From Caproiciproducens faecalis (GTDB lineage: Bacteria > Bacillota > Clostridia > Oscillospirales > Acutalibacteraceae), in the NCBI RefSeq assembly GCF_019448085.1, contig NZ_JAGFNZ010000002.1, positions 806,001 to 870,000 on the forward strand: 64,000 nucleotides of DNA, read 5' to 3'. Under the pieces are notes generated by a model. The model worked only from the letters and a program-made list of their open reading frames with translations. It made no database searches and was not told where the DNA came from. This document shows positions 42,588 to 50,607 of this stretch, piece after piece. Each line of letters starts with the position of its first letter. Within the stretch, counting starts at the first letter, position 1. The translations under genes were made by a program, and so were the position numbers.

Positions 42588-43541
42588 ATGAAAAAGGGTA
42601 ATAAAATCAGTATTCTCGGCGCCGGAAACGTTGGCGCTACAATTGCGTACACGCTTACAATGGACGGAATGGCATCTGAAATTGTATTGGTGGACATTAA
42701 CCAAAACAAAGCGAAGGGCGAGGCAATGGACATTATTCAGGGCACCGCGCTCTGCCCGCCGGTCAACATTTATGCCGGCGATTATTCAGACATCAAGGAT
42801 TCCGACATTGTGATTGTCACCCTGGGCTGCGCGCGCAAACCCGGCCAGTCCAGAATTGACCTTGCACAGGGAAACGTCAACATCATCAAGAGCGTTATGC
42901 CACAGGCCGTACACTATGCGCCGGACGCAATTTATGTTGTCGTCAGCAACCCGGTGGACATTATCACCTACACCATTTTGAAAACGACGGGCCTCCCGGA
43001 ATCCCATGTGTTCGGTTCCGGTACTCTGCTTGATTCCAGCCGCCTGCGTGAAAGCCTTGCGCGCACTTTGGAAATCAGCCCGAAAAATATTCACGCCTAT
43101 ATGTTCGGCGAGCACGGCGATTCCGCTATGGTGCCGTGGTCTCTGACCAGCATCGGCGGTATTCCGCTGAAAACCTACCTCAACAGTATGCGTGAAAAGA
43201 ACCCGGATTTCAAAGGACTGGATCTTGCCGCCATTGAGGCAGAGGTTCACACCTCCGGCGCACAGGTTATCAGCCTGAAGGGCGCCACCTTCTACGCAAT
43301 TGCGCTATCTGCCCGCCGTATCTGCGAATGCATTCTGCGCGATACCAACACCGTAACCACCCTTTCCGGCATGATCCACGGTGCTTACGGCATTGACGAT
43401 GTCTGCCTCAGCCTGCCTTTCGTGCTTGACTGCCACGGGATCAGCGGTATGAACGCCCCCGAGCTGACCGCACAAGAGCAGGAAAAGCTGCTCGCCAGCG
43501 CGAACGTTTTAAAGCAGACCATCGCTTCTCTTGATATCTAA
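42588..43541 (+). CDS. LDH/MDH-superfamily dehydrogenase (annotated-style L-lactate dehydrogenase)
   Basis: A 317-residue NAD-dependent 2-hydroxyacid dehydrogenase. The NAD loop is ISILGAGNVGATIAYTL, the catalytic His lies in MFGEHGDSAMVPWS, and the substrate Arg in LDSSRLRESLARTL. The substrate-choosing loop reads GCARKPGQSRIDL: position 102 is Arg, as in malate dehydrogenase, whereas lactate dehydrogenase normally has Gln (QKPGETRLDL). The malic enzyme gene is 19 bases downstream, which also fits malate. So malate dehydrogenase is a real option beside lactate dehydrogenase. CTGGAGGAATC precedes the ATG. Confidence 0.9.
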   Translation: MKKGNKISILGAGNVGATIAYTLTMDGMASEIVLVDINQNKAKGEAMDIIQGTALCPPVNIYAGDYSDIKDSDIVIVTLGCARKPGQSRIDLAQGNVNIIKSVMPQAVHYAPDAIYVVVSNPVDIITYTILKTTGLPESHVFGSGTLLDSSRLRESLARTLEISPKNIHAYMFGEHGDSAMVPWSLTSIGGIPLKTYLNSMREKNPDFKGLDLAAIEAEVHTSGAQVISLKGATFYAIALSARRICECILRDTNTVTTLSGMIHGAYGIDDVCLSLPFVLDCHGISGMNAPELTAQEQEKLLASANVLKQTIASLDI

Positions 43542-43560
43542 TTTGAAAGGATGTTTATAA

Positions 43561-44733
43561 ATGGATTACGCAAAGGAATCGCTCAGACTACACCACGAAT
43601 GGAAAGGCAAGATTGAGGTTATCTGCCGCGCCCCGCTGAACACGCGCGACGATCTGTCGCTTGCCTACACTCCCGGCGTTGCCCAGCCCTGCCTTGAAAT
43701 TCAAAAAGATGTTAACAAAAGCTACGAATTAACCCGCCGCTCCAATCTGGTTGCGGTTATCACCGACGGAACCGCGGTGCTCGGACTCGGGGACATCGGT
43801 CCGGAAGCCGGTATGCCTGTTATGGAAGGCAAATGCGCACTGTTTAAGGCTTTTGGCGACGTGGACGCGATTCCGCTCTGCGTTCGTTCCAAAGAGGTAG
43901 ACGATATTGTAAATACCGTCCGCCTGATCGCTGGCAGCTTTGGCGGCGTAAATCTGGAGGACATCTCCGCTCCCCGCTGCTTTGAAATCGAAAGAAAATT
44001 AAAGGAATGCTGCGATATTCCGATTTTCCACGACGACCAGCACGGCACCGCGGTGGTTACTCTTGCCGCTATGCTCAACGCGCTGAAGCTCACCGGCAAG
44101 AAGCTGGATGAAATTCGCGTGGTCACCAGCGGCGCGGGCGCAGCCGGCATCGCCATTATTAAGCTTCTGATCGCACTCGGCCTGAAGGACGTCATTATGT
44201 GCGACCGCAGCGGCGCAATTTATGAAGGCCGCGAGGGGCTCAACACCGAAAAGCAGGAAATGGCCGCCATTACCAACCACAGCAAACGCAGCGGCAGCCT
44301 TGCGGACGTGCTCAAGGGCGCGGACGTGTTTATCGGCGTTTCCGCTCCGGGCTGCGTAACCCCGGAAATGGTCAAGAGCATGAACAAGGACCCGATCCTG
44401 TTCCCAATGGCGAACCCGACCCCTGAAATCATGCCCGACCTTGCGCTTGAAGCAGGCGCGGCAGTTGTCGGCACCGGCCGCAGCGACTTCCCGAACCAGA
44501 TCAACAATGTTCTGGCCTTCCCCGGTATCTTCCGCGGAGCGCTGGATGTCCGCGCAAGCGACATCAACGATGAGATGAAGATTGCCGCCGCTTATGCAAT
44601 CGCCAGCTTTGTTACCGACGAAAAGCTTGCTCCGGACTATATCATCCCCAGCGCGCTTGACCGCAACGTTGCCGCCGCTGTTGCAAAGGCTGTTGCAGAG
44701 GCTGCCCGCAAAACCGGCGTAGCAAGAATTTAA
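43561..44733 (+). CDS. NAD(P)-dependent malic enzyme
   Basis: A 390-residue short-form malic enzyme that oxidatively decarboxylates malate to pyruvate. Its Tyr-containing motif is LAYTPGVAQPCLEI, the Lys/metal region VMEGKCALFKAFGDVDAIPL and IPIFHDDQHGTAVV, and the NAD fold VVTSGAGAAGIAIIKLLI followed by MCDRSGAIYEGR. The Asp-Arg after the second strand (CDRSG) favours NAD. GAAAGGATG precedes the ATG. With the upstream dehydrogenase it makes a two-gene operon for C4/C3 acid conversion and redox balance. Confidence 0.95.
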   Translation: MDYAKESLRLHHEWKGKIEVICRAPLNTRDDLSLAYTPGVAQPCLEIQKDVNKSYELTRRSNLVAVITDGTAVLGLGDIGPEAGMPVMEGKCALFKAFGDVDAIPLCVRSKEVDDIVNTVRLIAGSFGGVNLEDISAPRCFEIERKLKECCDIPIFHDDQHGTAVVTLAAMLNALKLTGKKLDEIRVVTSGAGAAGIAIIKLLIALGLKDVIMCDRSGAIYEGREGLNTEKQEMAAITNHSKRSGSLADVLKGADVFIGVSAPGCVTPEMVKSMNKDPILFPMANPTPEIMPDLALEAGAAVVGTGRSDFPNQINNVLAFPGIFRGALDVRASDINDEMKIAAAYAIASFVTDEKLAPDYIIPSALDRNVAAAVAKAVAEAARKTGVARI

Positions 44734-44752
44734 GTCCATTCTCTATAAATCA

Positions 44753-44792
44753 AGCTCCCTCCCCGGCGTTGCCGGAGGGGGAGCTTTCTATT
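44753..44792 (+). terminator. Terminator after the malic enzyme gene
   Basis: AGCTCCCTCCCCGGC and GCCGGAGGGGGAGCT pair with two mismatches around GTT, followed by TTTCTATTT. It faces the 3' end of the exported-protein gene. Confidence 0.7.
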
Positions 44793-44798
44793 TGGGGA

Positions 44799-47465
44799 TC
44801 AGAGCTTATGGCTGATTTTATAATAAACATTCTGGAATGTTGTTTTTACCCAGGAGAAGAACCCCTGTTTCTTTTCCGCGGTGGCGGTTTCTACGGTTTT
44901 AGCGGTTGCCTCGGGCTTTTTAATTTCATCCGTTTTCATCACAAACTTCAGTTTTGTGGAAGCACCGTCCGCTGCCTGTGTGAAAATACCGTACTGATCG
45001 GACAGCTTGACATATTCGTCTTTTCTGGCGATCAGGTCATCCGCGTCACTGACTTCCTTCAGGTAATCGTCCACTGCGTTCTGATTTTTCAGATCATCCA
45101 ATGTGTCAAACGATGTTTTGAAGAGACCGGCGGTTTGCTGGCTGGTCGTCAGACGCAGGATCTCCATAATTTTACGGTTGTTCATCACATCGTCTTTCAT
45201 TTTCAGAAGCGTTGAAACCGTCTGAGGGGATTTGTGCAGGCTGGCGTTATAAACAGGGAGCGCCAGTTTGTCTTTTAAGGATTCAAGGATTGGTCTGCTT
45301 TCGTCCATATCATCCATGAGAGTAGGAATCTGATCTTTAAAAGCTTTTATCTTCGGGTCATCGTATTCCTTCAGCAAATCCTTTAAAACCCCGACATTCT
45401 CGCTGTTGTCGTCCAAGTCTTTTTTCATATCTCTGATTTTGTGCGCCCAGTCCGTCAGATACTTCACGTTGTCTTTGTCAAGAAGCAGATCCTGCATCTT
45501 ATCCATATTGTCGCTCAGATCGTCGTCGTCGCTTAAATCCTCCAGATCGTCACTCAGATCATTGATGACAGGCATGGCTTTCACTAGGGAAGAAGCGGCG
45601 TCGTCTATGTCCGACCCGGTTACTTTTGCTTTTGTAAGTCCTTCCTGTACGTCGGACGCGCTCTCCGCCACGCTGCAGATCTGTTGGGCAAGCTTTGCCG
45701 CCAAATCCTTGGAGGTGGTAGTCGTCAAACCATCGGCAATGGATTCCATCTGGCTTTGCAGGGTTGTAAAGGGAACCGTCGCGTCTGGATTCACCGCTAT
45801 TTCCGCCGCCAAACCTGCAACCAGATGCTGCACATCGGTATTGTCTTTCAGTTGCGCAAAATCCTTGGAGCTCTGCAGCGCTTTCAATAAAATAGAAATA
45901 TTGACATTTCCGTCTGCGCTGACCAGGCCGGGTACCTTGGCCAGTTCATTCATCTGCGCGGTGAACTGGGAATCCACCTTTTCCCCCACCTGCTCCTCAA
46001 TAATCGGTTCCAATGCTTTTGCAACCGTATCCTCCGTTAGGAAAGACATGTCGGTAAGCCCGTATGCAGACAACGTATTGTTCAGCGTGTTTACATTTCC
46101 CTGCAATTCGCGAAGGCTGCTTTGGATGCTGCTGCTGGAAGAAATCTTCTTCATTGTTTTCAGCGCATCCCCACTGCTGCTCAAACGGTTGACCGCCCTT
46201 TTCGCGTCGTGCAGCGTGTCGTCCAGCCGGTCATAGACATCGTCATAATCGTCCAGCACATCAATCATATCGTCCAGTTTGCTCATCTGGAAGGTCTGAA
46301 TTTCGTCGTAGTCCTGCAGCAGTTTCTTTCCTTTTTGTATGTTTTCGTCCGTCATCCGGTCGTTGATTCCGCGCAGCACTTTGTCGTCCAGCACATATTT
46401 AATATCCGCTTTGTCCAGATCAGACGTTACTTTATCGTACAGCGCAACATTTTTCGTCGTCACATACTGCGGCAGGATATCTGCAAGCGCCTGGTCGGTG
46501 TCATAAAAGTTGAACACGTCGTCGACCAGAAGACGCGCCGCCGCGGTTCTGTCAGGATTGGTAAACAGGCTGCGCACGTCTTTATTCGGGTCCGCTTTTT
46601 CAATGTCATCCTGAATACTTTTCAGTTTGGTCAGATTTTCTTTCATTTTGTCAAGGTTGTCGGCGTCTTTCAGTTTATCGACCCCGACTAATTCCGGAGT
46701 GGCGGCAACCGCAATGGAGGAAAGCTCAAAATCCTTTACATCCGCTGTGATGTCAAATTCCTCCGGAATGGACAGGTCGTTCAACTCCTTAATGCTGCTT
46801 GTGGACAGATTCAGGCTCTGATTCATTCCCGGCATGGTCAGAAAGACCACCATCTGCGTGTTTCCGTCCGAAAACAGCTTGCCGTCGCTGAGCTGCACGT
46901 TTTGGAACGTCTTCGTGGGCAGGGCGGTCGTCACAATCGCGGTCATGGGCGTATACATTACCACCGTCTTGCCGTTTACTGTTACCTCGTGTTTTTCCGT
47001 ATTCTCAACTTTAATGTGAATCTTAACTTTTCCGCTTTTTCCGGCCAGCTCTTTCCCGTTGATCGGGCTGCCGTCCAGAAAATAGGTTACCCCCACATTC
47101 AGCGGCGGTTTTTTATCCGTTGTGCCCTTATAATAAATATTTGCTCCGGAGGAGCCCGAACGGTTGAGCACCCAGGTCAAACTGTCCCCGTTTTGAATTG
47201 GGTTTTCGTTTGACTTTACATTTTCAATGTTTTTTAAATCGGATTTGTCCGGAATCTGAGTTGTGGTGCTGTCCGAGTGCAGCCAGTCCGAAACAATCGT
47301 TTCCTTGACTTTACCGTCCGTATCCATGTTGACATAAACCGTTTCATCCTTTTCGGTGGAAGCGGCGCTCGCGAAAACGGTGCTCGGAGCGGACAGCGCG
47401 AGAATGCACGCCAGCGCAACGCAGGTAATTTTACCCGTTTTTCTAATCACATTTTTATTCATCAT
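44799..47465 (-). CDS. Large exported coiled-coil-rich protein, partner of the MMPL permease
   Basis: An 888-residue protein with a signal peptide (ITCVALACILALSAPSTVFASA) near residues 12-34. A beta-rich N-terminal region (DSLTWVLNRSGSSGANIYYKG, GVTYFLDGSPINGKELAGKSG) is followed by about 550 residues of Asp/Lys/Leu-rich helical, coiled-coil-like sequence (LSDDLEDLSDDDDLSDNMDKMQD). The tail is basic (GFFSWVKTTFQNVYYKISHKL) and may touch the membrane. The organisation resembles the large helical exported proteins (YhgE/Pip-like) that go with MMPL permeases; this is a likeness, not a firm family call. Two ATG codons in a row (47465, 47462) follow GGGGGG. Confidence 0.65.
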   Translation of the reverse strand: MMNKNVIRKTGKITCVALACILALSAPSTVFASAASTEKDETVYVNMDTDGKVKETIVSDWLHSDSTTTQIPDKSDLKNIENVKSNENPIQNGDSLTWVLNRSGSSGANIYYKGTTDKKPPLNVGVTYFLDGSPINGKELAGKSGKVKIHIKVENTEKHEVTVNGKTVVMYTPMTAIVTTALPTKTFQNVQLSDGKLFSDGNTQMVVFLTMPGMNQSLNLSTSSIKELNDLSIPEEFDITADVKDFELSSIAVAATPELVGVDKLKDADNLDKMKENLTKLKSIQDDIEKADPNKDVRSLFTNPDRTAAARLLVDDVFNFYDTDQALADILPQYVTTKNVALYDKVTSDLDKADIKYVLDDKVLRGINDRMTDENIQKGKKLLQDYDEIQTFQMSKLDDMIDVLDDYDDVYDRLDDTLHDAKRAVNRLSSSGDALKTMKKISSSSSIQSSLRELQGNVNTLNNTLSAYGLTDMSFLTEDTVAKALEPIIEEQVGEKVDSQFTAQMNELAKVPGLVSADGNVNISILLKALQSSKDFAQLKDNTDVQHLVAGLAAEIAVNPDATVPFTTLQSQMESIADGLTTTTSKDLAAKLAQQICSVAESASDVQEGLTKAKVTGSDIDDAASSLVKAMPVINDLSDDLEDLSDDDDLSDNMDKMQDLLLDKDNVKYLTDWAHKIRDMKKDLDDNSENVGVLKDLLKEYDDPKIKAFKDQIPTLMDDMDESRPILESLKDKLALPVYNASLHKSPQTVSTLLKMKDDVMNNRKIMEILRLTTSQQTAGLFKTSFDTLDDLKNQNAVDDYLKEVSDADDLIARKDEYVKLSDQYGIFTQAADGASTKLKFVMKTDEIKKPEATAKTVETATAEKKQGFFSWVKTTFQNVYYKISHKL

Positions 47466-47496
47466 AATCCCCCCGATGAAAATAATTTTCTTTGGC

Positions 47497-49575
47497 CTAA
47501 GCAGCTTTTTGATTGTTTTTCCAACTAAAGCTTGTTTTGGAGATGAACGGCTCCGTCATATAGAGTACAGCCGGAAGAATCAGAATGATAATCAGCCCGC
47601 TAATGATGGCGCCGCGCGCCAGCATGCTGCAGATACTGCCGATAATTTCGATTTTGGAAATCATCGCGACGCCGGATGTTGCACAAAAAAAGACAAGCGC
47701 GCTCGTGATAATCGATTTAAAGGAAGTGTTGGAAGCAATCTTAATCGCTTCCAGCCGGTCATGGCCGGCCTTTAGCTCCTCCTGAAATCTGGTCGTCATC
47801 AGGATGGAATAGTCCACCGTCGCGCCAAGCTGCACACAACCGATCACCGTCGGTGAAATAAACGGGATCACCGTGCCAGTAAAATACGGAATGCCCAGGT
47901 TGATAAAAATAGCGAGTTCAATAATCGCGGTGAGCAGGAACGGAATACTGAACGATTTGAACACAACGCCGACAATCAGCAAAATACATAGTATGGAAAT
48001 GTAATTTGTCACTTTGAAATCGACGTTGGCAATTTCTATCAGATCTTTTGTCAGCGCTCCCTCCCCGGTCATCTGAGAGGTGGGGTCATATTTTTTGGCA
48101 ATAGCGGAAATTCCGGCAATCTGCTGGTTTTCCCGATCTTCCGCCGCCTGATAAGTTGAATTAATCATGACAAGCTGACGTCCGTCCTTTTTGCAGATGT
48201 CTTTAATGCTCTGCGGGATAAAATCGTCCGGAACGGCCGGCCCTATAATATCATCGTAGGCAAGCACGTCTTTGACTCCGTCTTGCTTTTTAATTTCGTC
48301 TACCATATTTTCCATTTGGTACGACGGCATTTTATCGTCCACAATTAAGAAATGAGTGGACAGCATGTTAAACTGGGTTTTCAGTTTGTCGGTAGCCACA
48401 ATGGAATCCAGGGTCTTCGGCAGCGACCGGTCAAGGTTGTAATAAACCTGCGTATGCGCCTGGGACCATGTCGCCGGAATAATCAGAAGGAGTGCGGCCG
48501 TCACAATTACCCGGCGGTGCCGGATCAGAAAATTAGTCCCCAGTGCAAAACTGGGAATCAGGTTACGGTGCGTATATTTATGAATCGGTTTATCAAACTG
48601 CAGAATCAGCGCGGGAAGAACCGTAACCGTGGTGATTACGCCAATAATAACACCCTTCATCATAACGATTCCAATGTCTTTTCCAAGCGCGAGCCTCATA
48701 AAGCACAACGCAAAAAATCCGGCTACTGTCGTCAGGGAACTTCCCGAAAGGGACAGGAACGTATTTTGGATGGCCTGCGCCATTGCGTCGCGCCGATCTT
48801 CAAACTTCGGTTTTTCCTCATCGTACCGGTTGATAAGAAAAATAGAATAATCCATCGTTACGCCCAACTGAAGAATAGCCGCAATCGCTTTTGTCACATA
48901 GGAAATCTGGCCCAGAAAAATATTGGTCCCGAAATTGTATACGACCGCGAAAAATATTCCCAATATAAACACAATCGGCAGCACCCATGACTCAAGGCAG
49001 AGCATCATCGCGGCGAGGGAAAGCAGCATGGCCAGCGCTACATAAATCGGCATTTCCTGATCGGAAAGGTCTTTGGTATCTTTGATAATCGCGGAGAATC
49101 CGCTTAGAAAGCATTGCTTATTCAGCAATGTTTTTACATTGCCCAAAGCGGTCAGCGTTTCCGTGGAAGAAGACGACCCGTCGTAAGTGACCAGCATAAG
49201 AGTGGATTTGTCGCTGTAAAACGCGCTTTTCAGCACCTGAGGCAGCATTTCCTGCGGTACGCTGATGTCCGCAATATCATCCACCCAGACTGCGTCGTTT
49301 ACTCCCTCCACCTGCTTGATTTTTTCTTTGAGGGTGCTGACATCCTTTGAGGGCATGTTGTCTATGACCAGCATAGAGGTCGCGGCGTCGTGAAACGTAT
49401 TCTCCAGGACTTTTTCACCCTGAGTAGAGTCCAAATCCTGCGGCAGGTAGGACAGAATATCGTAGTTCACTCCCGTTTTCAGCGCGCCGATCGCGCTGGG
49501 GATCAGCAAAAGTGTCGCAATAATTACAATCAGTTTGTAGTTTCTTGTCAGAAGCTTTGCAATTTTAGAAAGCAA
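47497..49575 (-). CDS. MMPL/RND-type membrane permease
   Basis: A 692-residue transporter with two repeats, each one helix, a large outside loop and five helices (about 12 spans). The MMPL/SSD core motif AAILQLGVTMDYSIFLINRYDEE in the first half is repeated as CVQLGATVDYSILMTTRFQEEL in the second; both carry the Asp-Tyr-Ser that couples proton flow. It probably exports a lipid or hydrophobic compound. A TTG at 49575 behind GAGGAGATGAGG is the start. It sits 31 bases ahead of the exported-protein gene and 25 behind the TetR gene, so all three form one operon. Confidence 0.88.
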   Translation of the reverse strand: MLSKIAKLLTRNYKLIVIIATLLLIPSAIGALKTGVNYDILSYLPQDLDSTQGEKVLENTFHDAATSMLVIDNMPSKDVSTLKEKIKQVEGVNDAVWVDDIADISVPQEMLPQVLKSAFYSDKSTLMLVTYDGSSSSTETLTALGNVKTLLNKQCFLSGFSAIIKDTKDLSDQEMPIYVALAMLLSLAAMMLCLESWVLPIVFILGIFFAVVYNFGTNIFLGQISYVTKAIAAILQLGVTMDYSIFLINRYDEEKPKFEDRRDAMAQAIQNTFLSLSGSSLTTVAGFFALCFMRLALGKDIGIVMMKGVIIGVITTVTVLPALILQFDKPIHKYTHRNLIPSFALGTNFLIRHRRVIVTAALLLIIPATWSQAHTQVYYNLDRSLPKTLDSIVATDKLKTQFNMLSTHFLIVDDKMPSYQMENMVDEIKKQDGVKDVLAYDDIIGPAVPDDFIPQSIKDICKKDGRQLVMINSTYQAAEDRENQQIAGISAIAKKYDPTSQMTGEGALTKDLIEIANVDFKVTNYISILCILLIVGVVFKSFSIPFLLTAIIELAIFINLGIPYFTGTVIPFISPTVIGCVQLGATVDYSILMTTRFQEELKAGHDRLEAIKIASNTSFKSIITSALVFFCATSGVAMISKIEIIGSICSMLARGAIISGLIIILILPAVLYMTEPFISKTSFSWKNNQKAA

Positions 49576-49600
49576 ATCCTCATCTCCTCTTCCTATCGGA

Positions 49601-50194
49601 TCAGGTTATAATTTGTTTGATTGCTCTGTATAATTCCGGCTTTACGGCATCTATCTGATAGGGAACCTTCAGAACAAGAGAATTATAGCAGACGGCGCCC
49701 ACCATGGACACAATGATATACAGCCGGTACCGCGCGGTCTGATTATTCACCCCCGTATCAATAAAATTGCTGATAAACGCATTTCTTGCACTGTCCAGTT
49801 CCTCGTAATTCATCATTTTTTCGTACAGCTCATAGGTTAAATTCTTATAAATTAACTCCAACAGCTTCGTATCATCTTTAAAGTAGTCCAGCAGATAATC
49901 CACAAAAAAGGCGACACACTGTTGAAAGCCGAGCAAATGCTCCGTCCGTTCTTTTTCGACTGCTTCCATTGCGCTGCCCAAAACGGCCGCGCTCTTTTTT
50001 AAGATAATTTTGTCCATAAGGTCGTACTTGTCTTTGCAGTAAAGGTAAAACGTCCCTTTGGCAACTCCGGCGCTTTTTACAATGTCGTCAATGACCGTGT
50101 TGTGCACCCCGTTGGAGGTAAACAGGTCATACGCGGCGTCGTAAAGTTTTGTACGCTTCGCTCTTTTATTTTCCAGAATTTTTTCGTTTCCCAA
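49601..50194 (-). CDS. TetR/AcrR-family transcriptional repressor
   Basis: A 197-residue regulator. The N-terminal helix-turn-helix is LYDAAYDLFTSNGVHNTVIDDIVKSAGVAKGTFYLYCKDKYDLMDK, typical of TetR/AcrR (KGTFYLYCKDK is the recognition end). The all-helical ligand-binding part follows. A TTG start is preceded by a GGAGGAGAGAGG site. As first gene of the operon with the MMPL permease, it most likely represses its own operon by the two operators at 50255 and 50295 until it binds a substrate of the pump. Confidence 0.92.
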   Translation of the reverse strand: MGNEKILENKRAKRTKLYDAAYDLFTSNGVHNTVIDDIVKSAGVAKGTFYLYCKDKYDLMDKIILKKSAAVLGSAMEAVEKERTEHLLGFQQCVAFFVDYLLDYFKDDTKLLELIYKNLTYELYEKMMNYEELDSARNAFISNFIDTGVNNQTARYRLYIIVSMVGAVCYNSLVLKVPYQIDAVKPELYRAIKQIIT

Positions 50195-50254
50195 ACCTCT
50201 CTCCTCCTTTTCCGCCCGATCCGGGAAAGGGAATCGGCCCTTTAACCATAAAAA

Positions 50255-50308
50255 TGACTATTGGTCAAATTTCATATCTACTATAGTACAAAAATGACCA
50301 TTGGTCAA
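50255..50308 (-). promoter_or_regulatory. tetR-MMPL promoter with two TetR operators
   Basis: TGACCATTGGTCA (50295-50307) is a 13-base palindrome and TGACTATTGGTCA (50255-50267) a near copy 40 bases away. On the minus strand TTGACC (within the first operator) and TATAGT are 17 bases apart, so one operator covers the -35 and the other lies past the start point. This fits self-repression by the TetR protein. Confidence 0.8.
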
Positions 50309-50382
50309 TATTTTTCTTAACTTTTGTATACTCGCACAATATTTCCCATTCTTTCATTGGCTTGACAGGCATTTTTTCAAAC

Positions 50383-50416
50383 AAAAAAAGCCGCCCGGGT
50401 AAACCCCGAACGGCTT
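50383..50416 (-). terminator. Hairpin terminator, distal
   Basis: AAGCCG/CGGCTT with an inner CGGG/CCCG and a T run on the minus strand. A second terminator in the path from the phosphoglucomutase gene. Confidence 0.65.
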
Positions 50417-50424
50417 CAGAAATC

Positions 50425-50459
50425 AAAAAAGAGGCTAAGGAAAATCCTCAACCTCTTAA
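50425..50459 (-). terminator. Hairpin terminator for the phosphoglucomutase gene
   Basis: AAGAGG and CCTCTT enclose an inner AGG/CCT pair, and six T follow on the minus strand. Confidence 0.6.
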
Positions 50460-50607
50460 TATACAGACCTTACTGTTCCAAGAACAGTATGCAAGATGCA
50501 TGGCGCTAATTCCAATATATCGCGCGAACTCCGATTGTTCTGTGCTGTATAACTATAGATAGTATATCCCCAAACCAGGGATTTGTCAATACTTTTTTCA
50601 AATAATT

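Larger units (their letters stand above)
50195..50607. other. Regulatory and terminator region between TetR and phosphoglucomutase genes
   Basis: It holds the TetR operators and promoter (50255-50308), two minus-strand terminators, and a palindrome TACTGTTC-CAA-GAACAGTA at 50471. No gene was found. Confidence 0.6.
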
